Assembly: GCA_021396245.1 (NCBI GenBank)
Contig: WNYE01000119.1
Coordinates: 1-64,000 of the forward strand
Length of the DNA: 64,000 bases
Source of the DNA: Sporothrix humicola
Lineage: Eukaryota; Ascomycota; Sordariomycetes; Ophiostomatales; Ophiostomataceae
Reading direction: 5' to 3'
Shown here: positions 1-8,598 of the stretch, piece by piece
How positions within the stretch are numbered: position 1 is the first letter of the stretch
Layout of the letters: each line of letters begins with the position of its first letter
Notes under the pieces: model-generated
Databases searched by the model: none
What the model was told of the DNA's origin: nothing
Seen by the model: only the letters and a program-made list of their open reading frames with translations
Program-made: the position numbers and the translations under genes

Positions 1-150
1 TTTCTTTTTTTCTTTTTTTCTTTTTTTCTTTTTTTCTTTTTTTCTTTTTTTCTTTTTTTCTTTTTTTCTTTTTTTCTGTTTTTCTTTTTTTCTTTTTTTC
101 TTTTTTTCTTTTTTTCTTTTTTTCTTTTTTTCTTTTTTTCTTTCTTTTTT
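1..150. repeat. (CT7)n homopyrimidine tandem repeat
   Basis: A C followed by seven T is repeated about 18 times with period 8; one unit is altered near position 77. It is followed by an AT-rich stretch to about 290 with no coding signal. No telomere repeat is seen. The tract runs off the window edge, so its full length is unknown. Confidence 0.95.
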
Positions 151-289
151 TTTTTTTACTAAACATGGCCAAGATAATTAAAAACGAATAAAATATTTGA
201 CGTAACAATACGGATGCATGTTAAAATAGAAGGTAAACTCATGTAATTTGATAACTAGATCTCTGGATAATAAGCATAGTCATTGCCGA

Positions 290-916
290 CAAAGAAGCCG
301 CAGATGACGTAGTTTTGTTGCGCGGCACAAACGTTTGTAAATTTTTATTGTCTTTGAATAGCAGACACCTAGTATCCCCACCGCTTCAGTGTCAGCTCCA
401 ACAAGCATCTTGTGTGCTGTCTGGCAGCCTGGACCTGATGTGGCCCCATCTTGGACCGCACACGCGTCATGAACATCAGGCCTGGGCTCAGATTCTGGAT
501 GAACCAGTCTTGTCACGGCATGGACGCCGTGGATCGTTCCATTTTGGATAAACTCTGTCGCGGCGTCAAAAGGTGGCATGAGCGAACGGCACAGGCAAGT
601 GGCGAAGAAGGCACATGATCAGGCGAGATGTGACCTTCAATTTGGCTTCGGCCTGGTCGAGGGCGCGCTTGTAGCCTTTGATGACGAAGAAGACCTCTGC
701 GTGGTGAAGGCCGTCGGCGTGGGCAGCACGAAAATATGACCAGGCCAACTGGTAAAAGTCATTATCCGTGATCAGCACAGACATGTTGGCGTAGTGGATG
801 TCCAGGAAGTCGTCGAGGCTGTTGAATGCCTCATACCGGGCGGCCAACACCTCGGGGCTCTGGTAGTGCGGCAAGTCGGAAACAGGTACGGCGCAAGAAA
901 CATTTATTGGGCCCAT
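290..916 (-). pseudogene. Adenine deaminase (Aah1-type) pseudogene, truncated and frameshifted
   Basis: The minus-strand translation from about 916 to 566 reads like the middle of a fungal adenine deaminase of the adenosine/AMP deaminase superfamily, which converts adenine to hypoxanthine in purine salvage. Recognisable pieces are a stretch around FLDIHYANMSVLIT, then AWSYFRAA and IMCLLRHL. The N-terminal metal-binding HxH segment is absent. The conserved stretch expected after HAEVFF (normally starting DPQ, with HT.RG) is missing, so the reading passes directly to VIKGYKRA, as if about 45 bases had been deleted in frame. The frame then breaks at HATF and continues one frame away as FDAATEFIQNGTIHG before losing similarity near 300. 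With the first metal ligands gone, a deletion and a frameshift, this cannot encode an active enzyme. The family assignment rests on remembered motifs; the adenine rather than adenosine specificity is the less certain part. Confidence 0.75.
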
Positions 917-1090
917 ATTGGACGTCTGGTCTACCTCGCATCGGAAAAGGCCCTACAGAAGCTGACTGGAACAGGAAATGCGGAGAACCTGACACTTGAT
1001 ATGCCACGCTGTGCGTTTTTGGGGCATGTCATTCTCAAGCATAAAAATCAAATCAAAGTCCAAGTGATACATTATCATTCCCAACCCCCT

Positions 1091-1130
1091 GTATATCACT
1101 ATATATCACTGTATATCACTGTATATCACC
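1091..1130. repeat. 10-bp tandem repeat at the 3' end of the regulator gene
   Basis: Four near-identical copies of GTATATCACT lie head to tail. The minus-strand stop codon of the Zn2Cys6 regulator (1116-1118) lies inside the array, so unit-number changes would alter the protein C-terminus or its 3' UTR. Confidence 0.9.
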
Positions 1131-3358
1131 GTCAAGCCCAGCTTGGGTGACCAAGTCGTGCAGAGGCTGGGGAGGTGGCATGTTGGCGATGGTTGCGAAA
1201 TCACCTTGTATCATCTCGTTCGAAAACAAGTCGAAAGGCAGGTCGCCGAGTTCTTGAAGGCCAGTCCAGTCTGCTCCCCATCCTTCATCGGACGAGAGTA
1301 TTGTGGAACAGTCATCTGTAAGCGATGTGTTGGAGCTAACGACCGCTGTTTCTGACTCTGTCCGTGGAAATTTTGCAGCAACATGGGTGCCGTCCTCATC
1401 CCTTGGTCTCTTCTTTCGCCGAGTCTGCATTTTTGTGTATAGTGCTTGAACAGTGTCGAATGCACAAGCAGCCAGCCTGTTGCAGCCACTCGTCCTCATG
1501 GCTTCCAATCGTGACAGGCCCCATTCCATGCTGGCAAACAGCTCTAGCTCTAGCTCTAGCTCTTTCGACTCGTATGAACTTTGCGTGTCGCTCGGAAACA
1601 GGATGTAGAGTGTCGCTAGTAATACTAGAGCGTCAAATGTAGCAAAGATGAAGTTGAAGGGGAAATATTCGCGTGGCTCATACATGCCAAACAATCGGGT
1701 CTGTGCGGCGAGGATATGCAGCGCAGCCTGTCGTGCTCTATCGCGGCTCCGCTGTGATTGAAAGACAAAAGGGCGATGCACAGCCAAGACGACAAAATTG
1801 ACTTCTGTGAGCAGAGTTTCGCGAGCGGCTGGGAGCCAGGTTTCAGATGTTTCAGATGCCGTCAATGTTTGGTCGCCAGAGCCATCTTTAGCCCATGCTG
1901 GCAGAATTTGAAGCCCTTGTGTGACGGAAGCATCGATTTCGTTGACACGATCCAAGACGTGCTGTTTCCTGGGATTATCGGTGGCCATTCTTGCAAGGTC
2001 TTGTATATCCTGGAGGTATTTGTAGGCTACTTTGTAGCCAATGAGAAACATGGTAAACGGTGTCGGTCTGCGGGCTGTTGAATCCGGAGACTCCGTGCTC
2101 CAGCTTTGGCCCTGAAGCGTCTCAAGCGTCTCAAGCGTCTCTCGTCTTTGGTCGATCGCCAAGAACAAAGCTACCCAGTCGCAGCTCTGAAGTTGTGTGA
2201 CCATGGGCCGCCCTAAGACGACGCCCATATGGCCGTCCCACAGGTGAAGCATCAGCCACAGCCTCGCACGCCTCTCTGTCTCGTCCAAGGTGGACACGTC
2301 CATGCTGTCGACGGGATTGTCGGCCAAGCTGTCCAGCACAGAAGCCATGCCAAGCTCCTGGCCGTCCCGAATCGCTTCGCCAATCTTGCGCCATGCTTGT
2401 ACAACTGACGCAGTACTCTTGAGAAAAGACGCTCGAAGCAGCCCAGCCTGCACTTTAGCCGCTGTAGCATCGTCGCTGTTTCGAAGTAGCAACACCACAG
2501 CCTCGCCCGCCTCGCTGTACTCTGTGGCGAGATCGGCAAATGTCATGCCAGGGGCATATGTGATATCTGCGAGAGCCGAGATGAGTCTTGTTGGGAGAAA
2601 TAGGAGGGCGTGGGAAAGTACGTGGAAGAGCAGGGCCGGAAAGGCACGGGTTTCCGGTGGGAGATGGCGGGGACCACGGCGTAATGCGGTGTATGGAACA
2701 CTATTCCACACTAGCAGGTCTCTTTGGAATACATTTTCGTCGATGACACCGTAGTACCATTCCAGATCTGTGAAGAAGAACTGCACCAGCCTTTTGATGT
2801 GACTTTGTGACGGTAGTTGACGAATGAGGGCTATGTAGCGTTCGGACGCGTTCATGTCCCAGCCATCGCGATAATCTGTATTCTGGGGAAGGGCATCAAG
2901 GTCACCGGCCCGATGGATCAGTCCAAGCGTGCCGGTTTTGCTGTGTTCGGAATAACCGAGGGATGCCGAGATGTTGCGTGTACAATCACCTGTCGCCGAT
3001 GTCGATGTCGATATTGATGGCGTGCTCAATGTACTCGATGAGTTAACTGGCTTGCTGCTCTCAACCGATACTGGTGCTGGGACTGCGAGAGAGTAAACAC
3101 ATATATGCTGTCACAAGAAGAGTCAGTTCGGATGACAATGTACTCAGTATCCTCAGCAGTCTCCGTGGCCAGCTTACCGGTTTCTCTCTTTTCATACAGT
3201 TGTTGCATGGTTGCAGACGGTCGCACTTGGTCGGATTAGCATTGATGATTTGCCATATCAGCCTGGCAGACCCTCTCACTGCTCACCTTCTGCTTCCTCC
3301 GATGACACTCTTGGCAAGATACGACCGGTTTCCTCCTCTTGCGCCGGTCGGCCGCCAT
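1116..3358 (-). CDS. Zn2Cys6 fungal transcription factor (703 aa, 3 exons)
   Basis: Probable pathway-specific transcription factor. The exons I infer are 3358-3287, 3225-3178 and 3107-1116. The introns (61 and 70 nt) interrupt the DNA-binding domain, with donors GTGAGC and GTAAGC and acceptors AAG and CAG. Joined, they restore a complete binuclear zinc cluster with Cys at residues 15, 18, 25, 31, 34 and 43 (C-x2-C-x6-C-x5-C-x2-C-x8-C), preceded by a basic stretch. The remainder resembles the fungal-specific transcription factor middle homology region (about residues 110-520) and ends in an acidic, Asp/Glu-rich tail typical of an activation region. Two in-frame microsatellites code for Leu-Glu-Thr repeats (near 2120) and Glu-Leu repeats (near 1550). 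The gene is divergent from the hydrolase gene across 731 bp, a common arrangement for a regulator of the adjacent genes. Its target pathway is inferred only from position. Confidence 0.88.
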
Positions 3359-4089
3359 CTCATCAATGTCTCGCAATAGCGATTTTGACATTGCGATTGT
3401 CTATCGTTTCGAATCCGTCTTCGTCGTAGAAGAGAAAACGATGAAACGATTGTTCATGCCAAGGGCTGGCTGTAGCCCATTGGCGAAAGGTGAAAGACCG
3501 CCCATTCTCACCACGTGACTATTGACGTGACTATCCCCATGGATCGCCACCGCCCTACAGCCTTTAACATAAGCACAGTACAGACGAGCCCGGAACCTAC
3601 AATGCTGGCGTCAGCATAAAAAAAATCAGAAAGATCTCCAAGATCATACCCAGGACCATCGTCAGCAACAACGGCAATCCCCAGCCGGTATGTCCGCGTA
3701 CAAGCTATATAACTGCCGTTGACGTCCGTAAACGGCCCTGGAGAGAGAGACCCACTTATTTCGGGCATGCCCTGTTAGCGTTTCGGAGATGGGCCCACTC
3801 TTTTCGGCAGAGCGACGCACTCTGATTGGCTCCGGTGCCTTACACAGAGATCGTAGCGATGTACGTCGTACTTTCAACAACCACTGTCTGTACATCTTGA
3901 AGCTGCCCTAGAAAAAGGACTGCAGATCAAAATACCTCATGTATAAAGATCGAAGCTGCAGTCCCATCTTTACTGTCATCTTTAAAACAGACCCATCCAA
4001 ACCTACCATGACAACAAGCTACCAGAACAACACGGACTAGAATCACCGCCCAAATAGTTCTCAGAACATTCTCTTTTGCAATCGCCAAC
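3359..4089. promoter_or_regulatory. Divergent promoter between the regulator and the hydrolase gene
   Basis: This 731-bp stretch between two divergent starts has no convincing coding region. TATAAA at 3942-3947 lies about 145 bp upstream of the hydrolase ATG. A CCG-TAAA-CGG everted pair sits near 3729-3738; zinc-cluster proteins bind CGG half-sites, but one such pair is weak evidence of a binding site. Confidence 0.6.
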
Positions 4090-5085
4090 ATGCCCGCCCA
4101 CGCCGTGCACGGTCGCTACACCACCGAAAAGGTTACCTACCCTTCGCACGGCGAGACTATTGCCGGCATCCTTTTCAAGCCAAGCAATGTCGTCAATCCG
4201 CCGGCCATTGTCTTGACGGGTCCTTACTCGTTTGTCAAGGAACAGGCGCCTTACCAATATGGTACTCGCCTCGCCGACGAGGGCTATGCCGCTCTCATCT
4301 TTGATCCCCGCACGGTTGGCGAAAGCACGGGTCAGCCTCGCCGCCTCGAGAACCCCAAGATGAAAAACGAGGACGCCATCGCTGGTCTTGACTACTTGGA
4401 GAAACGCGGCGACGTCGATGCCAAGCGCCTGTTTCTGGTCGGCATCTGCCAGGGCGGGCCACAGTCGCTCGACATTGCCTCGTACGACGGGCGGGTCGTC
4501 GGCGTCGCCTCCGTGTCGGGCTACTTCCGCGACCACGAGACGGACCTCTACATGATCTGTGCCGGCTGTGTGGCCTGGTCGCCCGGTGTCGATATCGGCA
4601 CCATCACGATGCCGACGCCTGAGCAGGGCGAGGCTTTGTACCAAGCTCGTCTTGAGCGCGCTCACGCCGCCAAGAACAAGTACGACAAGACGGGCGAGGT
4701 GGTGTACGAGCCGCTTGTGGACCCCAAGGCGGCCGACCCCAACGAGGGCTCCAACGCGGGCCTCCCCGGGCCTCTGGTGTGGTCGTGGTACGGCCCTTGG
4801 ACGCTGCGCAACGAGTTTGACAACCGGTACGCCATCATGAGCGACGTTGACCACTTTGCGTACACGACAGTGCCCGGCGTGGCCAAGCTGCAGACGCCCG
4901 CGCTCATCATCCACGGCGACAACTGCATGAACGCACCGGCCGCCATGCGGCACTTTGAGTCGATCCCAACCGACAAGAAGAAGCTGATTTGGAAGAACGA
5001 AGTGTCGCATTTTGAGCACTATGACAAGCCAGACGCCGTGGATCGGAATGTGGGCGACATTGTCGCTTGGTTTGCAGGCATCTAA
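4090..5085 (+). CDS. Alpha/beta hydrolase with Cys nucleophile (331 aa)
   Basis: Intronless alpha/beta-hydrolase-fold protein similar in architecture to YcjY/dienelactone-hydrolase-like enzymes. The nucleophile elbow is GICQGG, so the catalytic residue would be Cys120 instead of the usual Ser. The acid is probably Asp277 in IIHGDN, and the base His307 or His310 in the EVSHFEHYD segment. The N-terminal beta strands (ITAGILFKP-like region) and the GESTG turn fit the fold. No signal peptide is evident, so a cytosolic enzyme is expected. It lies between the divergent Zn2Cys6 regulator and a flavin monooxygenase on the same strand. A role in hydrolysing an ester, lactone or related intermediate of the same pathway is inferred from this neighbourhood; the substrate is unknown. 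The start is the first ATG after a TATA box and AT-rich leader. Confidence 0.85.
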   Translation: MPAHAVHGRYTTEKVTYPSHGETIAGILFKPSNVVNPPAIVLTGPYSFVKEQAPYQYGTRLADEGYAALIFDPRTVGESTGQPRRLENPKMKNEDAIAGLDYLEKRGDVDAKRLFLVGICQGGPQSLDIASYDGRVVGVASVSGYFRDHETDLYMICAGCVAWSPGVDIGTITMPTPEQGEALYQARLERAHAAKNKYDKTGEVVYEPLVDPKAADPNEGSNAGLPGPLVWSWYGPWTLRNEFDNRYAIMSDVDHFAYTTVPGVAKLQTPALIIHGDNCMNAPAAMRHFESIPTDKKKLIWKNEVSHFEHYDKPDAVDRNVGDIVAWFAGI

Positions 5086-5194
5086 GAGAATATCCTATAA
5101 GATTTATTGTAAATAAATTAACTCCGCAATTTATTGATGTGGGGCTGGGACGAGGCCCGGCAGCAACACATGGAACGCGGCACCGTCCTCCACT

Positions 5195-5250
5195 ACCCTC
5201 TAGACCCTGATACATAGGAGTGATTATCTGAAGCCGATACGTGGCAAGCA
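5195..5250. repeat. Downstream cluster repeat, copy 1
   Basis: Located 110-165 bp past the hydrolase stop. It contains CCTCTAGACCCTGA and ends in TACGTGGCAAGCA. The 13-mer is repeated exactly at 7612-7624, and the whole segment is similar to 10482-10543. Confidence 0.7.
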
Positions 5251-5339
5251 TAGAGAGGAAGCAACTATACGACCTCATGACAAGGGAGCGGACCAAGTGT
5301 ATATTTATTTGGCCGTTTGGGGGGCTATTAGGCGGCTTT

Positions 5340-5575
5340 TGGATCAATTTCTTTTCTTTTTTTTTTTCTTTTTTTTTTTTGTCATCATTCCCATTTTATT
5401 TGTCATTGTTTTTCTCTCTTTCCGTCGTCCTTTGTCTACGTCCTTCTCCCTTTTCTTCTTTTCTTCTTTTCTTCTTTTCTTCTTTTCTTCTTTGCTTCTT
5501 TGCCTCATTTTATCATTTTCTCCTTCTGTTCTCCTTCTCGTTCTTTTTCATTTTTTATATCTCCAAACATCGTAT
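5340..5575 (+). repeat. Polypyrimidine tract upstream of the monooxygenase gene
   Basis: More than 200 bases of almost pure T and C on the plus strand, including about five copies of TTTTCTTC around 5452-5495. Long pyrimidine tracts are common in fungal promoters; this one lies 440-670 bp upstream of the monooxygenase ATG. It also produces spurious Phe/Ser-rich reading frames, which I did not call. The rest of the 5086-6012 gap holds the repeat copy and a TATA box. Confidence 0.9.
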
Positions 5576-5876
5576 ATAGAGTTTCATCGTCCCTAAAGAT
5601 GATAGGCACTATGATACGGGTTATGCCAACCGTGTCACGTCAGTGCCAAGCCCGACCGGGATCGGCGCCGTTGATTGCGTAATATGCGGACCACTGATGC
5701 GACTTACCACTCACCCTCCCCAAAACGGGCGCAAAACTGCCAAGCAGGCGGACAACCCGTCCGACAGGTGCAATTGCGCCATTCCACGCGTAACGGATGC
5801 TCTGTACGCGTGCAATGGCAGATGGCGCGATGGGCGTTGGGTGTTGAGGCCGACGCGACACACTTGTCCACTTTTG

Positions 5877-5883
5877 TATAAAA
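5877..5883 (+). promoter_or_regulatory. TATA box of the monooxygenase gene
   Basis: TATAAAA 136 bp upstream of the ATG at 6013. Comparable boxes sit upstream of the hydrolase (3942) and transporter (8514) genes, suggesting regulated, inducible promoters. Confidence 0.5.
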
Positions 5884-6012
5884 TATCACGACGTACGAAA
5901 GATAAGGTACAAAAGAAGGGACTGCATTATACAGCGATCACAGCAGATACGCTGCCTGTTTTCTATTTTTTCTTTCCTCTTTCCTCTATTTCATCTCCGC
6001 TGATCCACCGAC

Positions 6013-7584
6013 ATGGTTGCCTCTACGGCGCGCGACGCGCCCGTGCCTGTTGGCCTGCAGGGCGTGTCGGCCGATGTGTTGAGCGGAAAGGCACGCAGCG
6101 AGGCCAAGTACGGCTACAATGCGCAGGGCCAGAAGAAGCGGATTCTGCTCAACGCATTCGACATGAACGGCATCGGGCACACGAGCATCGGCCAGTGGCA
6201 GAACCCCGAGGACCACAGCGCGGAGAAGAACCGGCTGCCGTACTGGACCAGCCTGGCGAAGCTGCTGGAAAAGGGTCATTTTAATGCGCTGTTCCTGGCC
6301 GACAACTTTGGCTCGCACAATGTGTACAAAAACAGCCATGCGCCGGCGATCCGCGCGGGCGCGCAGTGGCCGCTGTACGACCCGTTTGTCATTGTGTCGG
6401 CGATGGCGGCGGTGACCAAGACGCTGGCCTTTGGCATCACGGCGTGCACGACCTTTGAGCCGCCGTTTCTGCTGGCCAAGCGCTTCTCGACGCTCGACCA
6501 TATTACGGACGGCCGCGTGGCGTGGAACATTGTGACGAGCTGGAGCGACGCCGCGGCGCGCGCCAACGGCTACGACGCGCTGCCGACGCACGACAGCCGC
6601 TACGAAAAGGCCGAGGAGTACATGGACCTGGCGTACAAGCTGTGGGAGGGCTCGTGGGCCGACGGCGCCGTCGTGCGCGACGCGGCCACTGAAACTTTTA
6701 GTAATCCCGACAAGGTGCGCGCCATCACGCATTCTGGAAAGTACTTCCGCGCCGAGAGCGCGCACCAGGTCGACCCCAGCCCGCAGCGCACGCCGCTCAT
6801 CTTCCAGGCGGGCGTGTCGCCGGCGGGCGCCGCGTTTGCGGCCCGGCACGCCGAGTGCGTCTTCACGGGCGGCCAGAACACGGCCGTCACGCAGCGCACC
6901 ATTGCGCACACGCGCACGCTGGCCGCCGAGCAGGGCCGCGACCCCTACGACGTCAAGTTCTTTGTGTCCTTTACGCCCGTGCTGGGCGCCACCGACGAGG
7001 AGGCCCGCGCCAAGTACGAGCGCTACAAGCAGTACGGCAGCCTCGAGGGCAACCTCGCGCAGCACTCGGGCATCTCCGGCATCGACCTCGGCCGCTTCCC
7101 GCTCGACGACGAGTTTCCTGCCGACCTTGATCACCCGTTGTACGAGGGTCTTTCGGGAGGTACAAAAGTTCGTCTGGCCGCGCGCCCCGCCGGCATCGAT
7201 CGCTGGACGCCGCGCCGCCTCGCCGAGGAGCGCTACATTGGCGGCGCCAGCCCCTTTGCCGTCGGTTCCGGCAAGACCGTCGCCGACGCTATGGAGCGCT
7301 GGATCACCGAGGCCGACATTGACGGTTTTAATATCGGGCATGTCGTCGTGCCGGGCGCCTGGGAAGACGTCATTGAGTTTCTGTTGCCCGAGCTCGAGGC
7401 CCGCGGCTGGCTTGGCGACGGCGACTACCCCGTGCCCGGCGGCTCCGCTCGCGAGAACCTCTACAACACGCCGGGCGACGCGCACCTGCGGCCGACGCAT
7501 CCGGGCCGCAAGTACCGGTTCGTGCCGGGAGAGGGGGACGTTGATGCCAAAGATGCGAACAAGACAGTCGAGGTTTCTGGATGA
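6013..7584 (+). CDS. NtaA/SnaA/DszA-type flavin-dependent monooxygenase (523 aa)
   Basis: Intronless member of the bacterial luciferase-like fold, nitrilotriacetate monooxygenase component A family. These FMNH2-dependent oxygenases attack nitrilotriacetate, EDTA, dibenzothiophene sulfone, pristinamycin precursors and similar compounds, using reduced flavin from a separate reductase. Family landmarks visible are LLNAFDMNGIGHTS near residue 45, FLADNFG near residue 95, an LAFGITACTTFEPP strand, the ITDGRVAWNIVTSW segment, KYFRAES, and PLIFQAGVSPAG near residue 260, followed by ECVFTGGQ. The protein is somewhat longer than typical bacterial members (roughly 440-480 aa), mainly at the C-terminus. 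No partner flavin reductase gene occurs in the window. GC-rich codons and the absence of introns are compatible with bacterial ancestry but do not prove it. Flanked by a hydrolase and a transporter on the same strand. Confidence 0.92.
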   Translation: MVASTARDAPVPVGLQGVSADVLSGKARSEAKYGYNAQGQKKRILLNAFDMNGIGHTSIGQWQNPEDHSAEKNRLPYWTSLAKLLEKGHFNALFLADNFGSHNVYKNSHAPAIRAGAQWPLYDPFVIVSAMAAVTKTLAFGITACTTFEPPFLLAKRFSTLDHITDGRVAWNIVTSWSDAAARANGYDALPTHDSRYEKAEEYMDLAYKLWEGSWADGAVVRDAATETFSNPDKVRAITHSGKYFRAESAHQVDPSPQRTPLIFQAGVSPAGAAFAARHAECVFTGGQNTAVTQRTIAHTRTLAAEQGRDPYDVKFFVSFTPVLGATDEEARAKYERYKQYGSLEGNLAQHSGISGIDLGRFPLDDEFPADLDHPLYEGLSGGTKVRLAARPAGIDRWTPRRLAEERYIGGASPFAVGSGKTVADAMERWITEADIDGFNIGHVVVPGAWEDVIEFLLPELEARGWLGDGDYPVPGGSARENLYNTPGDAHLRPTHPGRKYRFVPGEGDVDAKDANKTVEVSG

Positions 7585-8598
7585 GCGTTATTAGCAAGAT
7601 AAAGTACGTCGTACGTGGCAAGCACAATAAACCAGTAAAATTCAGACAATGCCGGTAGACTTGTCTATCAATCGTATTGAGCGTCACCATTAATCCTGCA
7701 CGACTTTTTGTCTTGTGCAAGGAGCTATACAATAACTTGACCATAACTAGATTCTCTAACATGGAGATTACCGCATCGTTTATCTCCAGACCTAGCAAGC
7801 ACGTTCGGCATCGCAATCCGCTGCGGCTGTCACGTTTTAATTTGTACTGCATTTCTCTGCAAATGCTCGAGTAGTGTCAAGATGTCGAAGATGTCGAGGC
7901 AGGGGTGATTTGCGTGCTTTCCAAGAGCAGACGTTGAAGGACGATCTTTGCCGTCCGGGGCGAGCTTCACATCTACACAGCACGCCGTAAAAAAAGCTGA
8001 ATCGACATGCAAGATGGCAACATCCAGATGGCAACGTCGGGTTTCGCATACATTCGTCGTTAGCCCTCATAGGACCCTGAAGAGGCGCCCGGTACATTCA
8101 CCCGAGTCACCTTAGCGGACGTTTCATCGCCTGTTAGTGCCCTGCTAGGGCTAGTGCCCGGCGGGTAGTATTCGGAGTGGCGGGAGCGGAGTATATAATG
8201 TCGCGATAGGGCCATTGCCGACGTAGGCGACGCCCCGTAATTATCTGGTGACGTGCCTGGCTGGCGACTGCTTTCGAATCCGTGCCAACGTGTGGTTCAG
8301 CGGGAGGTAAGCAGCAAATATTCTTCTACGGAGTACGACATATTTGGTGTCGTCTTTGAACACTGGTAGCAGGACCTCACCAACAGCCGGGCTACAGGCG
8401 TACGGGTGTGCTTTCGTCGCCATCTTTACAGCGAGCACACCATACCTATAGACCGTCCGGTTGGCGGAGGTGTTGTCAAAGTGTAACTGCACATAGCTGT
8501 ACATATAAAAGAATACATCTGCATCGTGAACATGATGGTTTTCATGGACATAGATCGACGCGCGACGTCTTATACTTTCACCAATCGTCACGGCCAAG
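7585..8598. other. Intergenic region with transporter promoter
   Basis: Just past the monooxygenase stop lies a perfect 13-mer (7612-7624) shared with 5238-5250. TATAAAA at 8514-8520 is 79 bp upstream of the transporter ATG. TACGGAGT occurs at 8327-8334. I see no credible gene here; the minus-strand open frame crossing 8241-8915 is an antisense shadow of the transporter start. Confidence 0.6.
7612..7624. repeat. Downstream cluster repeat, copy 2 (13-mer core)
   Basis: TACGTGGCAAGCA, identical to 5238-5250, located 28-40 bp after the monooxygenase stop codon. Confidence 0.7.

Noticed and set aside
3725..3740. CCG-TAAA-CGG as binding site for the cluster regulator
   Set aside because: CGG half-sites are frequent in this GC-rich DNA; I found no common spacing repeated in front of the other cluster genes beyond CCGTCCG near 5757 and 8453.
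4003..5019. 338-codon minus-strand frame opposite the hydrolase
   Set aside because: Antisense shadow; Val/Arg/His-rich, no domain, ends inside the promoter.
5241..5596. Phe/Ser-rich small open frames, membrane-like
   Set aside because: Direct translation of the polypyrimidine tract; hydrophobicity is a composition artefact.
5986..7500. 504-codon minus-strand frame opposite the monooxygenase
   Set aside because: Antisense shadow with Arg/Ala/Val bias; the plus strand has unmistakable family motifs.
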